A stretch of 64,000 nt of DNA. Source: Corynebacterium sp. Its GTDB lineage: Bacteria > Actinomycetota > Actinomycetes > Mycobacteriales > Mycobacteriaceae. The translations under genes were made by a program, and so were the position numbers. Below are positions 52,501 through 60,930 of this stretch, one piece after another. The notes under the pieces were generated by a model, which did no database searches, was not told the DNA's origin, and worked only from the letters and a program-made list of their open reading frames with translations. The stretch is from positions 1-64,000 of the forward strand of contig NZ_JALAGU010000008.1 of the NCBI RefSeq assembly GCF_022712275.1, read 5' to 3'. How positions within the stretch are numbered: position 1 is the first letter of the stretch; the number at the start of each line of letters is the position of its first letter.

Positions 52501-53254
52501 CGATGACGTCCTCGAGGATCAGCGGCGGGACGCCGTCCACGGCGTCTGCCTCCAGGCCGTGCCGCCAGTGACCGGGGTGTTCGGCGACATAGCGGACGAC
52601 GCGCACGACCGGGGCGATGAGGTCGGCGGCCAGTGCGGGCAGTACCGCACACATCGGGCCGGCCTGCAGCGACTCGGTCGCCAGGACAGCGGCCACGGCA
52701 GCTGCTTCGGCGTCCGCGTCCTCCTCGGCGATGCCGTCGAGACGTCGGGTGTCGATGAGCTCGATGAGCTCGGGGATCCAGTCGGTGGCCAGACCGATGT
52801 GGGCGAACAGTCGGCCGGTCTCACCGTCGGATCCGGTCGCGGCGATGTCCACCGGGTCAAGGCCGGCGGCGGTGAGCAGATCGGCGTAGGTGTCGGGGCT
52901 GACCAGGGCGATGCGCTCCGGGGTGGGTTCCAGTCCGAGACCGGACCAGAACTCGGCGGAGAGTTCCGCGACGGTGTTCAGCCGTGCGGCACGGAACAGG
53001 AGGGTGGAGGCGGTCAGTGCCGGGCAGGTGGCCAGCAGCGCCGCCTCATCCCCGCCTGCGTCGATCTGCCGGGACAGGAAGGTGCCGTAGAAGGTGGTGA
53101 GCCGTTCGAGTTCGTCGCCGTTGATGTCGAGGCGGACGAAGATGGCGGGGTCACCGGGGAGCTCGCCGAGACGACGGGCGAGATCCACCTCGGTGCTCGA
53201 GGCCCAGGCAAGGAGGGAATCGGACAGGTCTGCAATTGGGCTCGGTGCACTCAC
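49541..53254 (-). CDS. Large uncharacterised protein between smc and ftsY, 1237 aa
   Basis: I do not recognise a family by name. Residues ~1-200 are helical and acidic; ~200-850 look beta-rich, with Trp and Gly-Asp turns and repeated strand-like segments suggesting several immunoglobulin-like or beta-sandwich domains; ~850-1110 are helical again. The last ~80 residues are an Ala/Asp/Glu repeat and a basic PRGPRQPRTPREPRTP tail. No signal peptide, membrane segment or nucleotide-binding motif is seen. Starts 11 bp after smc, so it is probably co-expressed with it. A large gene in this slot exists in other corynebacteria. Confidence 0.7.
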   Translation of the reverse strand: MSAPSPIADLSDSLLAWASSTEVDLARRLGELPGDPAIFVRLDINGDELERLTTFYGTFLSRQIDAGGDEAALLATCPALTASTLLFRAARLNTVAELSAEFWSGLGLEPTPERIALVSPDTYADLLTAAGLDPVDIAATGSDGETGRLFAHIGLATDWIPELIELIDTRRLDGIAEEDADAEAAAVAAVLATESLQAGPMCAVLPALAADLIAPVVRVVRYVAEHPGHWRHGLEADAVDGVPPLILEDVIEELSERPAGTTARRHRVGVGSREDRPRLALDLARQRTVLRLPEVPLAEDGDGEVRWHVDIEGRPAGFRTRRADVPGSAVTGILDIPVRHPVREIGVRDLTHDDSWVVNGVDETDPALVFTRRGKDLTDRVSLHHDRVLVVCPADATAVDAVRDVPLPVIAERPVKTWDGWVIRDIDLADAVSLHIDRPGVARPAMGKIRCVDPRQRVVFHEPDDPAPGVRSLGGLPVHTESLQAVFPPTVSGAPEIWFLSVSSWAGPDETGEEVTEEEPLEVPAEGGLFDVFDPEAYDTPWVGEYLVRMRGPRNESFRHEYAIVEGLQVEAPESPRLARLTGLSPVTVNFRGGDKPLIIAGSVDLGPGEKQVQVIAETDAGDALPLVVEPPRLRYQLPLIGEDPMWRTESMVLSADAVDTTTRFRIRPGLPVEKPVLVIRDHHGSAVRTLRLGTVDAVTWSISLKPLAGSLAMLREGSCELEFIADGRKHSVRLASFTPSVERTAELVDGVLTVTPTPVALTDRPVGAWVWQLTAPWQSAVTVMFAEGGATATVPAEFCDAGPLKVQLFAGDRFSGLHAPATPGPAAIRVEAPGHARPDEDGPWTRLSAFLAGESDEAPDDIDVLTTLWDVLAGWLSGGAPDAAGESMRAALSRHPRESLRAMSRSLVPSTDRPAQFILSGLVHAPLRTDEADPNPGVAWIAALEILGELAATDDEDTAARREIGQRLTTVGGAELARTVESGRDATLETSCIDATTVQIAQLSPEQQEAVLGAFFAGSKVVPGALSEENSRLIAVFETFRQREELNEILADPELLRVALTLLRRIRQTNRQLFTSARVRFDKLDNVDTDNPDNRWALAPVISMILAMAARLRAHGRLGAPGQLTSAYVGWAQLARIVPDLITGDLVAADAMVLGVFGPDDPESDASDAADAAEAAEGADAAEGAEAALSAADVVDAASASSDGAGEAAAGRVARQPRGPRQPRTPREPRTPRGRA

Positions 53255-53265
53255 GACGACCCATT

Positions 53266-56200
53266 CTAAGGGGTCTCGACGACCACCGCGTCATCGGGCA
53301 CGGCCTCCATCGGGTGCATGCGCTGGGAGATGACGCGGGTCACCCCGTCGCCGCGCATCGTCACACCGTAGAGCACATTGGCGATGTCCATCGTCGGCTT
53401 CTGGTGGGTGATGACGATGAGCTGGGAATCGCGCCTGAGCTCCAGGAACAGGGCGATGAGGCGGCGCAGGTTCACGTCGTCGAGGGCGGCTTCGACCTCG
53501 TCCATGACGTAGAAGGGGCTGGGTCGGGCGCGGAAGATCGCCACCAGCAGCGCCAGGGCCGTCAGCGACTTCTCGCCACCGGACAGCAGCGACAGCCGCT
53601 TGACCTTCTTGCCCGGCGGACGGGCCTCGACCTCGATACCGGTGGTGAGCATGTCGGAGGGGTCGGTGAGGATCAGGCGTCCGGCGCCACCCGGGAAGAG
53701 GGTGTCGAAGACCCGTGGGAACTCCGCCTCGACATCGGTCCACGCGTCGGTGAACAACTGGAGGATGGTGGAGTCCACGTCCCGGATGACGTCCTCCAGG
53801 TCGGCGCGGGCACGCTCGACATCGTCGAGCTGGGTGGCGAGGAAGCGGTGACGTTCCTCCAGCGCGGAGAACTCCTCGAGGGCCAGGGGGTTGACCTTGC
53901 CGAGGTTGCGCAGGGACTTCTCGGCGGCGGCGAGTTCCTTCGCCGCGACATCCCGGTCGAAGTCCTCGCCGGGTGCCTCGGCGAGCAGCTGGGGTGCCGT
54001 CATGCCGAGCTGGTCCATGGCCTGGTCGAGGGCCTGCTCGAGGCGCAGCTGCGCCTGGGAGCGGGCGATCTCGGCCTGGTGGGACTTGTCGGTGAGGTGG
54101 TTGAGCCGCAGGGTCAAGGTGTTGACCTTGTCCTTACTGCGTGCAAGGGTCTCCTGCCACTGCCGGTGCGCTTCCGCGGTCCGGGTGCGGGACTCTGCCG
54201 CCCGGTTCAGGGCGTCCTTCAGCCGCAGGTCGACGCGCTGCGCCTGGGCGTGCACCACGCCGGCGCGCTCCCGGGCGGCCCGGCGTCTCGCCGCCGCACG
54301 TTCGAACTGTTCGCGGGCGGACGCTTCCTGGCGGGCCTGCCGGCGCAGCCCCTCGGCCCGGCCGCGGTGGGACCCGGCCCGTTCCTCGGCGGTGCGCAGT
54401 GCCAGGCGTGCCTCCATCTCCATGGCCCGGGTCTGGGTCAGCGCCTGGGCGGTGGAGTCCCGCTCGGCGGTGGAAGGTTCCTCGCCGGTGTCCTCGGAGC
54501 CGACGCGGGCGAGCCGGTCGGCGACCTCGTCGGCCTCTGCGGCGAGCTTTTCGCGTCGCTGTTCAGCCTCATCGCGGTCAGCGGTCGCCCGGGCGAGCAG
54601 GCGTCCGGCCTGCTCGGCTGCCCGGGAGGACGCCTCGGCGCGCCGTTTCGCCGCAGCCAGGCGTCCCTCATGGTCCCGGACGGCGGCCTTGGCGGACGCG
54701 GCGGCGGTGCGCAGTTCCTCGGCGGTCTGCTCCGCCCCGCGTAGTGAGGCCTGCAGGTCACCGAGTTCACTGCGCAGGTCATCGACCTCGACGGTGGCCT
54801 CGGTGATACGGGTCGACAGCTCGACCGGGGTGGCCCCACCGGAACCGGCCGCGATCCAGCCGGTACCCAGCAGGACGCCGTCCCTGGTCACCGCGCGCAG
54901 CCGGGGATCGGCGGTGACGACGGCGCGTCCGGCGTCCACCGAATCCACCGCGACGACATCGACGAGCAGTGACGTGACCGGTGTGACGACCTCGGCGGCG
55001 ATGTCGAGGTGGTCAAGCAACCAGGTTGCCCCGGAGACCTCCGCCAGCGCCTGGGAGTCCAACCGCCAGGGTGAACCGTCCGAGCCCTCGCCGGTCGCGC
55101 GGACCAGGGTGGTGCGTCCCTCCCCGGCGTCCACCAGGGCGGCGACGACCGCGGCGACGGCCTCCCGGTCCGCGGAGCCGACCAGCCCCTCGGGCAGGAC
55201 GGCGGCGACGGCGGCGGCCCAGCCGTGGTTGACGGTGACCAGACCGGCCAGCGGGCGGGGTTCGGCGTGACCGAGCTGCCTGGCGGTCTTCACCGCCACC
55301 GCCCCGCCGTCGGTGGGACGCAGCCGGTCGCGCCAGCCGTCGATGCGGGCGTCGAGGGTGGCGAGCTTCTTCTCCAGCTCGCGCTCGGTCTTCCGCAGTT
55401 CGGTGACGCGGGTCTCGGCACCGGTGGATTCCTCGGCGGCCCGTGTCGCAGCCTCTGCCAGTCCTTCCCCGGCAGCCTCGATCTCATCGAGTGCCTCGAC
55501 CGCCTCGGCGACTTCGGCACCGGTGGTCTCCTCGATGGACTCGCGGTGCTCGGCGACGGTCTGCTCGAGTCGGGCGATCTCGTTGTCGAGCGCGGAGCGG
55601 CGCTGTTCCAGGGCGTCCTGCTGGGCGAGCAAGCGCACGATGCCTTCCCGACGGTCGGCGATGGCGCGGACCTGGGCGAGATGTTCGTGCTCCGCCTCGC
55701 GGGCGGCCTCGGCCCGGTCCTCGACCTCCTCGCGGACCTCGCTGAGCCGCTCGGTGGCGATCTCCACTTCCTCGTCGAGGGTCGCCTGCTCCTCCTCGGC
55801 GGCCTCGGCACGGGCGATCAGGTCATCGGGGTCGGTGCCGGTCCAGGTGTCCGACATACCGGACTCGGAGGCACGGTCGGCGGCGATACGCAGGGTCGCG
55901 GCGTTCTTCTCCGCGATGGTCGAGAGGGTGAACCAGAGGTTCCTGGCGGATTCGGCGTCCTCCAGGGCGGTGCGCAGTTCCTCCTCGGTGACCGCGAGTT
56001 CCCCGGAGTACTCCTCCAGCTCGACGCGCACCGCGTCGGTGTCGGCGGTGAGGACGGAGAGTTCGGCGTCCGCTTCGGTGAGCTGGTCGGTGAGCCGGCG
56101 GACCTTGTCGGCGGCGAGCAGCAGCCGGTTGTCGCGGATGGTGGCCTGGACCCGCTCGGCCTTCTGTGCGGCCTCGGCCTGCCGGGCCAGTGGCTTGAGC

Positions 56201-56802
56201 TGCTTGGCGAGCTCTTCGGTGAGGTCGTGGAGGCGGTCGAGGTTGCCCTGCATAGAGACGAGCTTGCGCTGCGCCTTCTCCTTGCGGCGGCGGTGCTTGA
56301 GGACGCCGGCCGCTTCCTCGATGTAGGCGCGACGTTCCTCGGGCCGGGACTCGAGGATCTGGGAGAGGCGCCCCTGGCCGACGATGACGTGCATCTCGCG
56401 GCCGATGCCGGAGTCCGAGAGCAGTTCCTGGATGTCCATCAGCCGGGCCTTCGCCCCGTTGATCTCGTACTCGGACGCCCCGTCGCGGAACATCCGTCGG
56501 GTGACGGACACCTCGGAGTAGTCGATGGGCAGTGCCCCGTCGGAGTTGTCGATGGTCAGCGTGACCTCGGCACGGCCGAGGGCTTTACGGTCACCGGCGC
56601 CGGCGAAGATGACGTCCTCCATCTTGCCGCCACGCAGGGTCTTCGCACCCTGCTCCCCCATCACCCAGGCCAGCGCGTCGACGACATTGGACTTGCCGGA
56701 GCCGTTGGGCCCGACGACGCCACAGATCCCCGGCTCGAACTTCAGGGTCGTCGCCGAGGCGAAGGACTTGAACCCCTTGAGGGTCAGTGACTTCAGGTGC
56801 AT
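53266..56802 (-). CDS. smc: Chromosome partition protein SMC, 1178 aa
   Basis: Cohesin-like ATPase for chromosome condensation. Walker A GPNGSGKSNVVDALAWVMG is at ~30-48, two long coiled-coil arms flank a Gly-rich hinge (~500-650), and the C-terminal half has the LLSGGEKSLTALALL signature near 1075 and the Walker B/D-loop VMDEVEAALDDVN near 1107. Length standard. Upstream of ftsY through the large unknown gene. Its ScpA/ScpB partners are not in the window. Confidence 0.97.
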   Translation of the reverse strand: MHLKSLTLKGFKSFASATTLKFEPGICGVVGPNGSGKSNVVDALAWVMGEQGAKTLRGGKMEDVIFAGAGDRKALGRAEVTLTIDNSDGALPIDYSEVSVTRRMFRDGASEYEINGAKARLMDIQELLSDSGIGREMHVIVGQGRLSQILESRPEERRAYIEEAAGVLKHRRRKEKAQRKLVSMQGNLDRLHDLTEELAKQLKPLARQAEAAQKAERVQATIRDNRLLLAADKVRRLTDQLTEADAELSVLTADTDAVRVELEEYSGELAVTEEELRTALEDAESARNLWFTLSTIAEKNAATLRIAADRASESGMSDTWTGTDPDDLIARAEAAEEEQATLDEEVEIATERLSEVREEVEDRAEAAREAEHEHLAQVRAIADRREGIVRLLAQQDALEQRRSALDNEIARLEQTVAEHRESIEETTGAEVAEAVEALDEIEAAGEGLAEAATRAAEESTGAETRVTELRKTERELEKKLATLDARIDGWRDRLRPTDGGAVAVKTARQLGHAEPRPLAGLVTVNHGWAAAVAAVLPEGLVGSADREAVAAVVAALVDAGEGRTTLVRATGEGSDGSPWRLDSQALAEVSGATWLLDHLDIAAEVVTPVTSLLVDVVAVDSVDAGRAVVTADPRLRAVTRDGVLLGTGWIAAGSGGATPVELSTRITEATVEVDDLRSELGDLQASLRGAEQTAEELRTAAASAKAAVRDHEGRLAAAKRRAEASSRAAEQAGRLLARATADRDEAEQRREKLAAEADEVADRLARVGSEDTGEEPSTAERDSTAQALTQTRAMEMEARLALRTAEERAGSHRGRAEGLRRQARQEASAREQFERAAARRRAARERAGVVHAQAQRVDLRLKDALNRAAESRTRTAEAHRQWQETLARSKDKVNTLTLRLNHLTDKSHQAEIARSQAQLRLEQALDQAMDQLGMTAPQLLAEAPGEDFDRDVAAKELAAAEKSLRNLGKVNPLALEEFSALEERHRFLATQLDDVERARADLEDVIRDVDSTILQLFTDAWTDVEAEFPRVFDTLFPGGAGRLILTDPSDMLTTGIEVEARPPGKKVKRLSLLSGGEKSLTALALLVAIFRARPSPFYVMDEVEAALDDVNLRRLIALFLELRRDSQLIVITHQKPTMDIANVLYGVTMRGDGVTRVISQRMHPMEAVPDDAVVVETP

Positions 56803-56889
56803 GGGGCAGGTCGGGGCTTTCGGTGTTCGCGAGGCAGTACAGAACAGATGATGACTATGCCATCCTACCTGCCCGTTCCGCGTTCCCGG

Positions 56890-57849
56890 TCAGGCCACAA
56901 GCTTGTCCCGTAGAGCATCCACTGTCTCGTCACCGAGGTTGAGCCCATCGGTCAGATAGCGGTCGATTCCTCCGTACTGCGCGTCCATGGCGTCTAGCCC
57001 CGCCTCAAGAAAGTCCGGACTGACACCGAGGAGCACGCGATACGATGCGGCCTCCGCGTCACCCTTGTGTGCCTCAATCTGGTCGACGGTGGCTGCCACA
57101 CGATCTCTGGTGTAGTCATTCGTCGCGGTGTAGTTGGCAATCACATCCTCCCTCGACACTCCTGACGCGAGTTGCAGCACTGCCGCGACCCAACCCGCCC
57201 GGTCCTTACCGGCGGTGCAGTGGAAGAGCACCGGCCCATCCGACTCAGCGACGGCGGTGATCACCTTGCCGATGCCTTCACGCATCGTGGCGTCTTCGAC
57301 GAACTGGACGTTCGCCTGCCGGAGCATCTCCCTTGCCTTCTCCGGAGTCGACAAGTCCAGGTCAGATTGCTGATTGGCCGCATTCTCCGTGTCTCCCAGG
57401 ATATTGATATTCCTGTACTCGGCGCCCGCGGGAACCCGGTCCGGTGTCTCCGCGATCTCTTCCGAGGTACGCAGATCAATGACGGTTCCCACCCCGAGAC
57501 TCTCCACGGTGGACAGGTCCGCATCAGAAAGGTCAAGTACATTGGACCGGTAGACGACACCGGGCCGAAGTGTCGCGTCACCGGCCGCGTATGCCTCAGT
57601 GATACCGGCGACGTCGCGGAAGTTGTCGGCAGAGGAAAGCCGAGGAGTGTCCAGGACAACAGGTGTAACCGACCCATCCGCCTCCACTGTCTCTGATGCT
57701 GCCGCTGCCGCTCCGACGGCATCTCCGTCAGACTGACACCCGCTGAGTGCCAGGGCACCAGTGGCAACCACGCCGGTGAGCACCGTCCGAGCGGTACGTC
57801 GTTTGGTTGGAAGAATACGGGGGAACCGGGAAGGAAGGGGGGAGGTCAT
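56890..57849 (-). CDS. Secreted tyrosine-protein phosphatase lipoprotein, 319 aa
   Basis: Phosphatase-fold lipoprotein of the Y_phosphatase3/PtpB-like class. Basic N-terminus, hydrophobic segment and LSGC lipobox (~residue 37). The catalytic P-loop is HCTAGKDRAGW (C-x5-R) near residue 212, with an Asp general acid expected earlier. Start ATG at 57849 is preferred because the signal peptide then begins MTSP. Base composition here is visibly less GC-rich than in smc and acyP around it, hinting at recent acquisition. Substrate unknown. Confidence 0.82.
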   Translation of the reverse strand: MTSPLPSRFPRILPTKRRTARTVLTGVVATGALALSGCQSDGDAVGAAAAASETVEADGSVTPVVLDTPRLSSADNFRDVAGITEAYAAGDATLRPGVVYRSNVLDLSDADLSTVESLGVGTVIDLRTSEEIAETPDRVPAGAEYRNINILGDTENAANQQSDLDLSTPEKAREMLRQANVQFVEDATMREGIGKVITAVAESDGPVLFHCTAGKDRAGWVAAVLQLASGVSREDVIANYTATNDYTRDRVAATVDQIEAHKGDAEAASYRVLLGVSPDFLEAGLDAMDAQYGGIDRYLTDGLNLGDETVDALRDKLVA

Positions 57850-57984
57850 GATGGACTTTCTGGGTCGGAGACTGCCACGGACGGTCACCCGTGCGGCGAC
57901 CATCGAACACCCTCGCACCCGAAAGAGGCGCGGAGCTTCCCCCGCAGCGGCGGCGAGGTGACGTTCAGGTGAACTGTCAGGCTC

Positions 57985-58320
57985 TCACCGGGTCCCGAAT
58001 CCCTCGTAGCCGCCGCGTGGGCCGGTCACGGAGTCCACCACGGTGTCGACGCAGCCAGGCGTGTCGCCGGAACGCAGCCAGGCCAGCAGAGTGTCGGTGG
58101 AGTCCTCACGCCCTTCGGCGACGACGAGGACGCGGCCGTCCGGGTAGTTCGACGCGAACCCGACAAGCCCGAGTGACAGGGCCCTCGTCCGGGTCGCCCA
58201 GCGGAAGCCGACGCCCTGGACGTGCCCGTGGACCCACGCGGTGAGGCGGACGGGGGACGCGGCGAGGTCGGCGGGTTCGGCGGGTTCGGCGGGTCGGGCG
58301 GGATCGGCCTGGTCAGTCAT
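57985..58320 (-). CDS. Acylphosphatase, 111 aa
   Basis: Hydrolyses carboxyl-phosphate bonds such as acetyl phosphate. AWVHGHVQGVGFRWATR carries the catalytic Arg, and NYPDGRV has the catalytic Asn. N-terminal ~25 residues are a PAEPAEPA repeat not needed by the fold. Start ATG at 58320 (MTDQADP). By synteny this is the acyP next to smc and mutM in corynebacteria. Confidence 0.9.
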   Translation of the reverse strand: MTDQADPARPAEPAEPADLAASPVRLTAWVHGHVQGVGFRWATRTRALSLGLVGFASNYPDGRVLVVAEGREDSTDTLLAWLRSGDTPGCVDTVVDSVTGPRGGYEGFGTR

Positions 58321-58351
58321 GCCGCCGAGTCTAATCCAGTCGGGCGACTGT

Positions 58352-58441
58352 CGGATATCGCACCTCGCCTGCAACATCGACCGCCACGAACTGGACACTT
58401 TCTATTGGCAAGTTGGAGGTGGGTGCGATATTCCGCATCCG
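58352..58441. repeat. Inverted-repeat element, copy 2 (90 bp)
   Basis: Opposite orientation to copy 1. Ends CGGATATCGCACC (58352) and GGTGCGATATTCCG (to 58439) are inverted repeats with a one-base gap. GGACACTT at 58393-58400 is the complement of the internal octamer and sits at the same offset (positions 42-49) from the shared end. Lies 31 bp upstream of acyP and upstream of the 58479 gene. Confidence 0.8.
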
Positions 58442-58465
58442 TACCCCTGGGTTCGCCACCGCCGT

Positions 58466-58471
58466 TAGTGT
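58466..58471 (+). promoter_or_regulatory. Candidate leaderless -10 element for the 58479 gene
   Basis: TAGTGT is followed by 7 nt and then GTG at 58479; no ribosome-binding site. Confidence 0.45.
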
Positions 58472-58478
58472 CGTCCCC

Positions 58479-58742
58479 GTGCAGAACACCAACCCCCTCC
58501 CCTCACTTGATGACCGCCGCTTCACGGCCGCCGCCCAGGCCGAGGGCGGTGAGATCCGCCCCACCACCGTCTTCCACTACCACGAGGCCGACGGTGAAAT
58601 CTGGGCCGAGTACGCCGGTGGCGAGGTCCGCCGGGGGTTCCTCGTCGGTACCCGGGCCGACGACACGCTGAGCTTCCGCTACAGCCACCTCAACACCGAC
58701 GATGAGACGGCGTCCACACAGTGCCCTGATCAACTGCCCTGA
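58479..58742 (+). pseudogene. Truncated 'N-acetylglutamate synthase-like' small protein, 87 aa
   Basis: Residues 1-76 match a family of ~105-115-aa proteins often mislabelled N-acetylglutamate synthase (FHYHEADGEIWAEYAGGEVRRG then FRYSHLNT, in parts). After SHLNTDDETAS, where the family continues GHC and a further ~30 residues, this protein instead reads TQCPDQLP and stops. The stop lies within a 13-bp tandem repeat, so the 3' end appears to have been replaced. Function was never well defined. Start GTG at 58479 is set by the promoter. Confidence 0.6.
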
Positions 58743-58771
58743 TCAACTGCCCTGATCAACTGCCCTGATCA
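58722..58771. repeat. 13-bp tandem repeat, nearly four copies
   Basis: TGCCCTGATCAAC repeats at 58722, 58735 and 58748 with a fourth, incomplete unit to 58771. It spans the truncated gene's stop and the stop of the convergent symporter gene. Confidence 0.9.
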
Positions 58772-60271
58772 GATACGCAGTCCGACCGTTCCCACGGCCT
58801 CGAAGGAGTCGTCCTTGTCGTCCCAGCACTCGACATTCTTCAGGCCCGGGATCATGGACCGGCGGAACACCGGGTCCTTGCCCTCCCTCTTCTGGAGGCT
58901 GTAGTTCCGCAGCAGCTTGAGCACCACCGGACACAGCGGGATCAGCGCACAGAGGTTGAGCACCACCATCGTCGCCGCCCCCGTGTCCGCTAGCGCCCAG
59001 ATGACCGGCACATCGACGATCGCGCCGAGGAAGACGCAGATCACCACCAGCGACCGGAAGACAAGCATGACCACCGGGTTCTTCGTGAAGTACTCCACAT
59101 TCGACTGGGCGAGGTAGTAGTTGCCGATGACCGAGGAGAAGGCGAGGAAGAACAGGATCAACGTCACCGCGTGCGTGCCCCAGTCACCGACCTGGGCCGC
59201 CATCGAATCCTGCGTCAGCTTCGCCCCCTCGACATCGGTTCCGAAGGTCGGATTGGACAGCAGGATGATGAAGGCGGTCACCGAGCAGACGACGAGGGTG
59301 TCGAAATAGACGCCGAGGGTCTGCACCAGGCCCTGCTTGCATGGGTGGGACGCCGCGGCGGTACCGGCAGCGTTCGGGGCGGAACCCTGACCTGCCTCGT
59401 TGGAGAACAGACCGCGACGCATGCCGTTCATGAACGCGGCACCGACAGTCGCGCCGGCGAACTCCTTGAACCCGAATGCCCCGCCGATGATGTCCCCGAC
59501 AACTGAGGGGATCTCGGAGATGTTCATCCCGATCACCAGCAGCCCGAGCAGGATGTAGGCGATCGCCATGAACGGCACGAAGATCTGGGTGAAGGACGCG
59601 ATGCGCTGGACACCACCGAAGACGATCATCGCGGTGAGCAGAGCGACGGCGACACCGATGACGACCTTCATCGTGGTGGTGTCGCTGTCGACCGAGGTGG
59701 CGACGGAGCTGACGATGGAGTTGGTCTGCAGGGCGTTGTTGATGAATCCGAAGGTGATCGTGATGACCACGCCGAAGATCACCGCCAGCCACTTCGCGTT
59801 GAGTCCACGGGTCATGTAGTACGCCGGGCCGCCACGGTAGGCGTTGGCGGCGTAGTCACGGGTCTTGTAGAGCTGGGCCAGCGTCGCCTCGATGAAGGCG
59901 GTGGCACCGCCGAGGATGGCGATCATCCACATCCAGAACACCGCACCGGGGCCACCGAGGGTGATCGCGACAGCCACGCCGGCCACATTGCCGGTACCGA
60001 CGCGGGACGCCGCGGAGATCGTGAACGCCTTGAACGGCGAGATGCTCTTTTCCGGGGCCTTGGTGCCCTTCTCCCCGGCATGGGCCGCGGCACCTTGCGC
60101 CAGGATGTCGTCATCCTGGGACGGTGGCTCAGTCACCGCACCGAACATATGGGGCAGCAGCCGGATCTGGACCACGATCGTTCGGATACCGAAGTAGACA
60201 CCGGCACCGACGAGGATCCAGACAACGACGCCCCAGTAGGAGTCATTTAGTGAGGTGATGAAATCCGCCAT
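58769..60271 (-). CDS. Sodium:alanine symporter, AGCS family (second copy), 500 aa
   Basis: Same family as 13072, about 60 residues in common signatures: GGPGAVFWMWMIAILGGATAF and FSNEAGQGSAPNAAGTAA with a His in ASHP. Longer polar N-terminal loop region (~35-70) than the first. Its last codons are in the 13-bp repeat. Start ATG at 60271 (MADFIT). Convergent with the truncated gene. Not operon-linked to neighbours. Confidence 0.9.
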   Translation of the reverse strand: MADFITSLNDSYWGVVVWILVGAGVYFGIRTIVVQIRLLPHMFGAVTEPPSQDDDILAQGAAAHAGEKGTKAPEKSISPFKAFTISAASRVGTGNVAGVAVAITLGGPGAVFWMWMIAILGGATAFIEATLAQLYKTRDYAANAYRGGPAYYMTRGLNAKWLAVIFGVVITITFGFINNALQTNSIVSSVATSVDSDTTTMKVVIGVAVALLTAMIVFGGVQRIASFTQIFVPFMAIAYILLGLLVIGMNISEIPSVVGDIIGGAFGFKEFAGATVGAAFMNGMRRGLFSNEAGQGSAPNAAGTAAASHPCKQGLVQTLGVYFDTLVVCSVTAFIILLSNPTFGTDVEGAKLTQDSMAAQVGDWGTHAVTLILFFLAFSSVIGNYYLAQSNVEYFTKNPVVMLVFRSLVVICVFLGAIVDVPVIWALADTGAATMVVLNLCALIPLCPVVLKLLRNYSLQKREGKDPVFRRSMIPGLKNVECWDDKDDSFEAVGTVGLRI

Positions 60272-60337
60272 GTCGGGCGACTTTACGGTAGGGGACGCCG
60301 GGGCGCTCGGCAGCGACTGTCGCCGCTGGTAGGCTCC

Positions 60338-60757
60338 GTGACACGTCGGCTCATCATCACCGAGGACATCACCCCGTACGGTGTCGTCGAGATTGACGGC
60401 ACCTGGTTCGACCCCACCGACAACGACGAGCAGGGGCGAGAACTGGCCGGAGTCACTCAGGACCACGCGGCCGCCTCAGACGGTTTCCTCGTCGGACGCA
60501 TCACGTTCGAGGAGATGCAGGAGTTCTGGCCGGGACAGGTCGACGACAGGACCGGCGTCACCGACCATCTCGACCGCGTCGGGAAATATGTCGTCTCCTG
60601 CAGTCTCGAGGATCCGGACTGGGAGGGCACCACCGTCCTGCGTGGTGGGGACGACCTTGCCGGGCAGATCCGTGAACTCTCGACACTGCTCGACCTCACC
60701 CTCGCAGAAAGCAGGGCGTTCTCCGGCGGCGTGGTGCTCCTTCGCTACACGCGGTAG
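60338..60757 (+). pseudogene. Dihydrofolate-reductase-family protein with internal deletion, 139 aa
   Basis: N-terminal ~110 residues follow the YyaP/RibD C-terminal DHFR-like family (GVVEIDGTWF, GFLVGRITFEEMQEFWP, VVSCSLEDPDWEGTTVLRGGD in parts). The family then has a ~50-residue stretch with the second half of the fold, but here the sequence jumps from IRELSTLLD to LTLAESRAFSGGVVLLRYTR, the usual C-terminus. The frame is open, so it is an in-frame deletion rather than a frameshift. Probably inactive, possibly still folded. Start GTG at 60338 gives a typical beginning. Confidence 0.55.
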
Positions 60758-60853
60758 GCGATTGTCGACCAGTCAATCCGCCGCGTTCCCCTGGGTCAGT
60801 CTGAGCACAGGTTCCGGGAGGTTGCTCGCCCAAGGTCCACCGGTACCGTGTGC

Positions 60854-60859
60854 TATTAC
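60854..60859 (+). promoter_or_regulatory. Probable -10 element of the exporter gene
   Basis: TGC-TATTAC resembles an extended -10. Transcription would begin about 60866, giving an ~84-nt leader that includes the riboswitch. No good -35 box. Confidence 0.4.
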
Positions 60860-60890
60860 TGGAGGCGACGGTGACCAGAGACGTTCACCG

Positions 60891-60930
60891 CCGGACGAGG
60901 GAGCCGTACCCGGACGACGACAAGACGGCC
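60891..60930 (+). ncRNA. Guanidine-III riboswitch (ykkC-III class)
   Basis: The segment begins CCGGACGAGGGAGCCGTACC and continues with CGGACGACGACAAGACGGCC. It matches the known guanidine-III core almost base for base: CCGGACGAGG, GCCGTACCCGG and ACAAGACGGC in the same order and spacing. Pseudoknot pairing is intact: CCGG (60891-60894) with CCGG (60910-60913), and GCCGT (60903-60907) with ACGGC (60925-60929). It lies directly before the GAAAGG ribosome site (60933-60938) of an SMR exporter, so ligand-stabilised folding can control translation initiation. Genetic context is exactly that of known members. Confidence 0.9.

Noticed and set aside
50567..53269. 900-codon plus-strand open frame
   Set aside because: Antisense to the 1237-residue gene; no ribosome site or recognisable motif.
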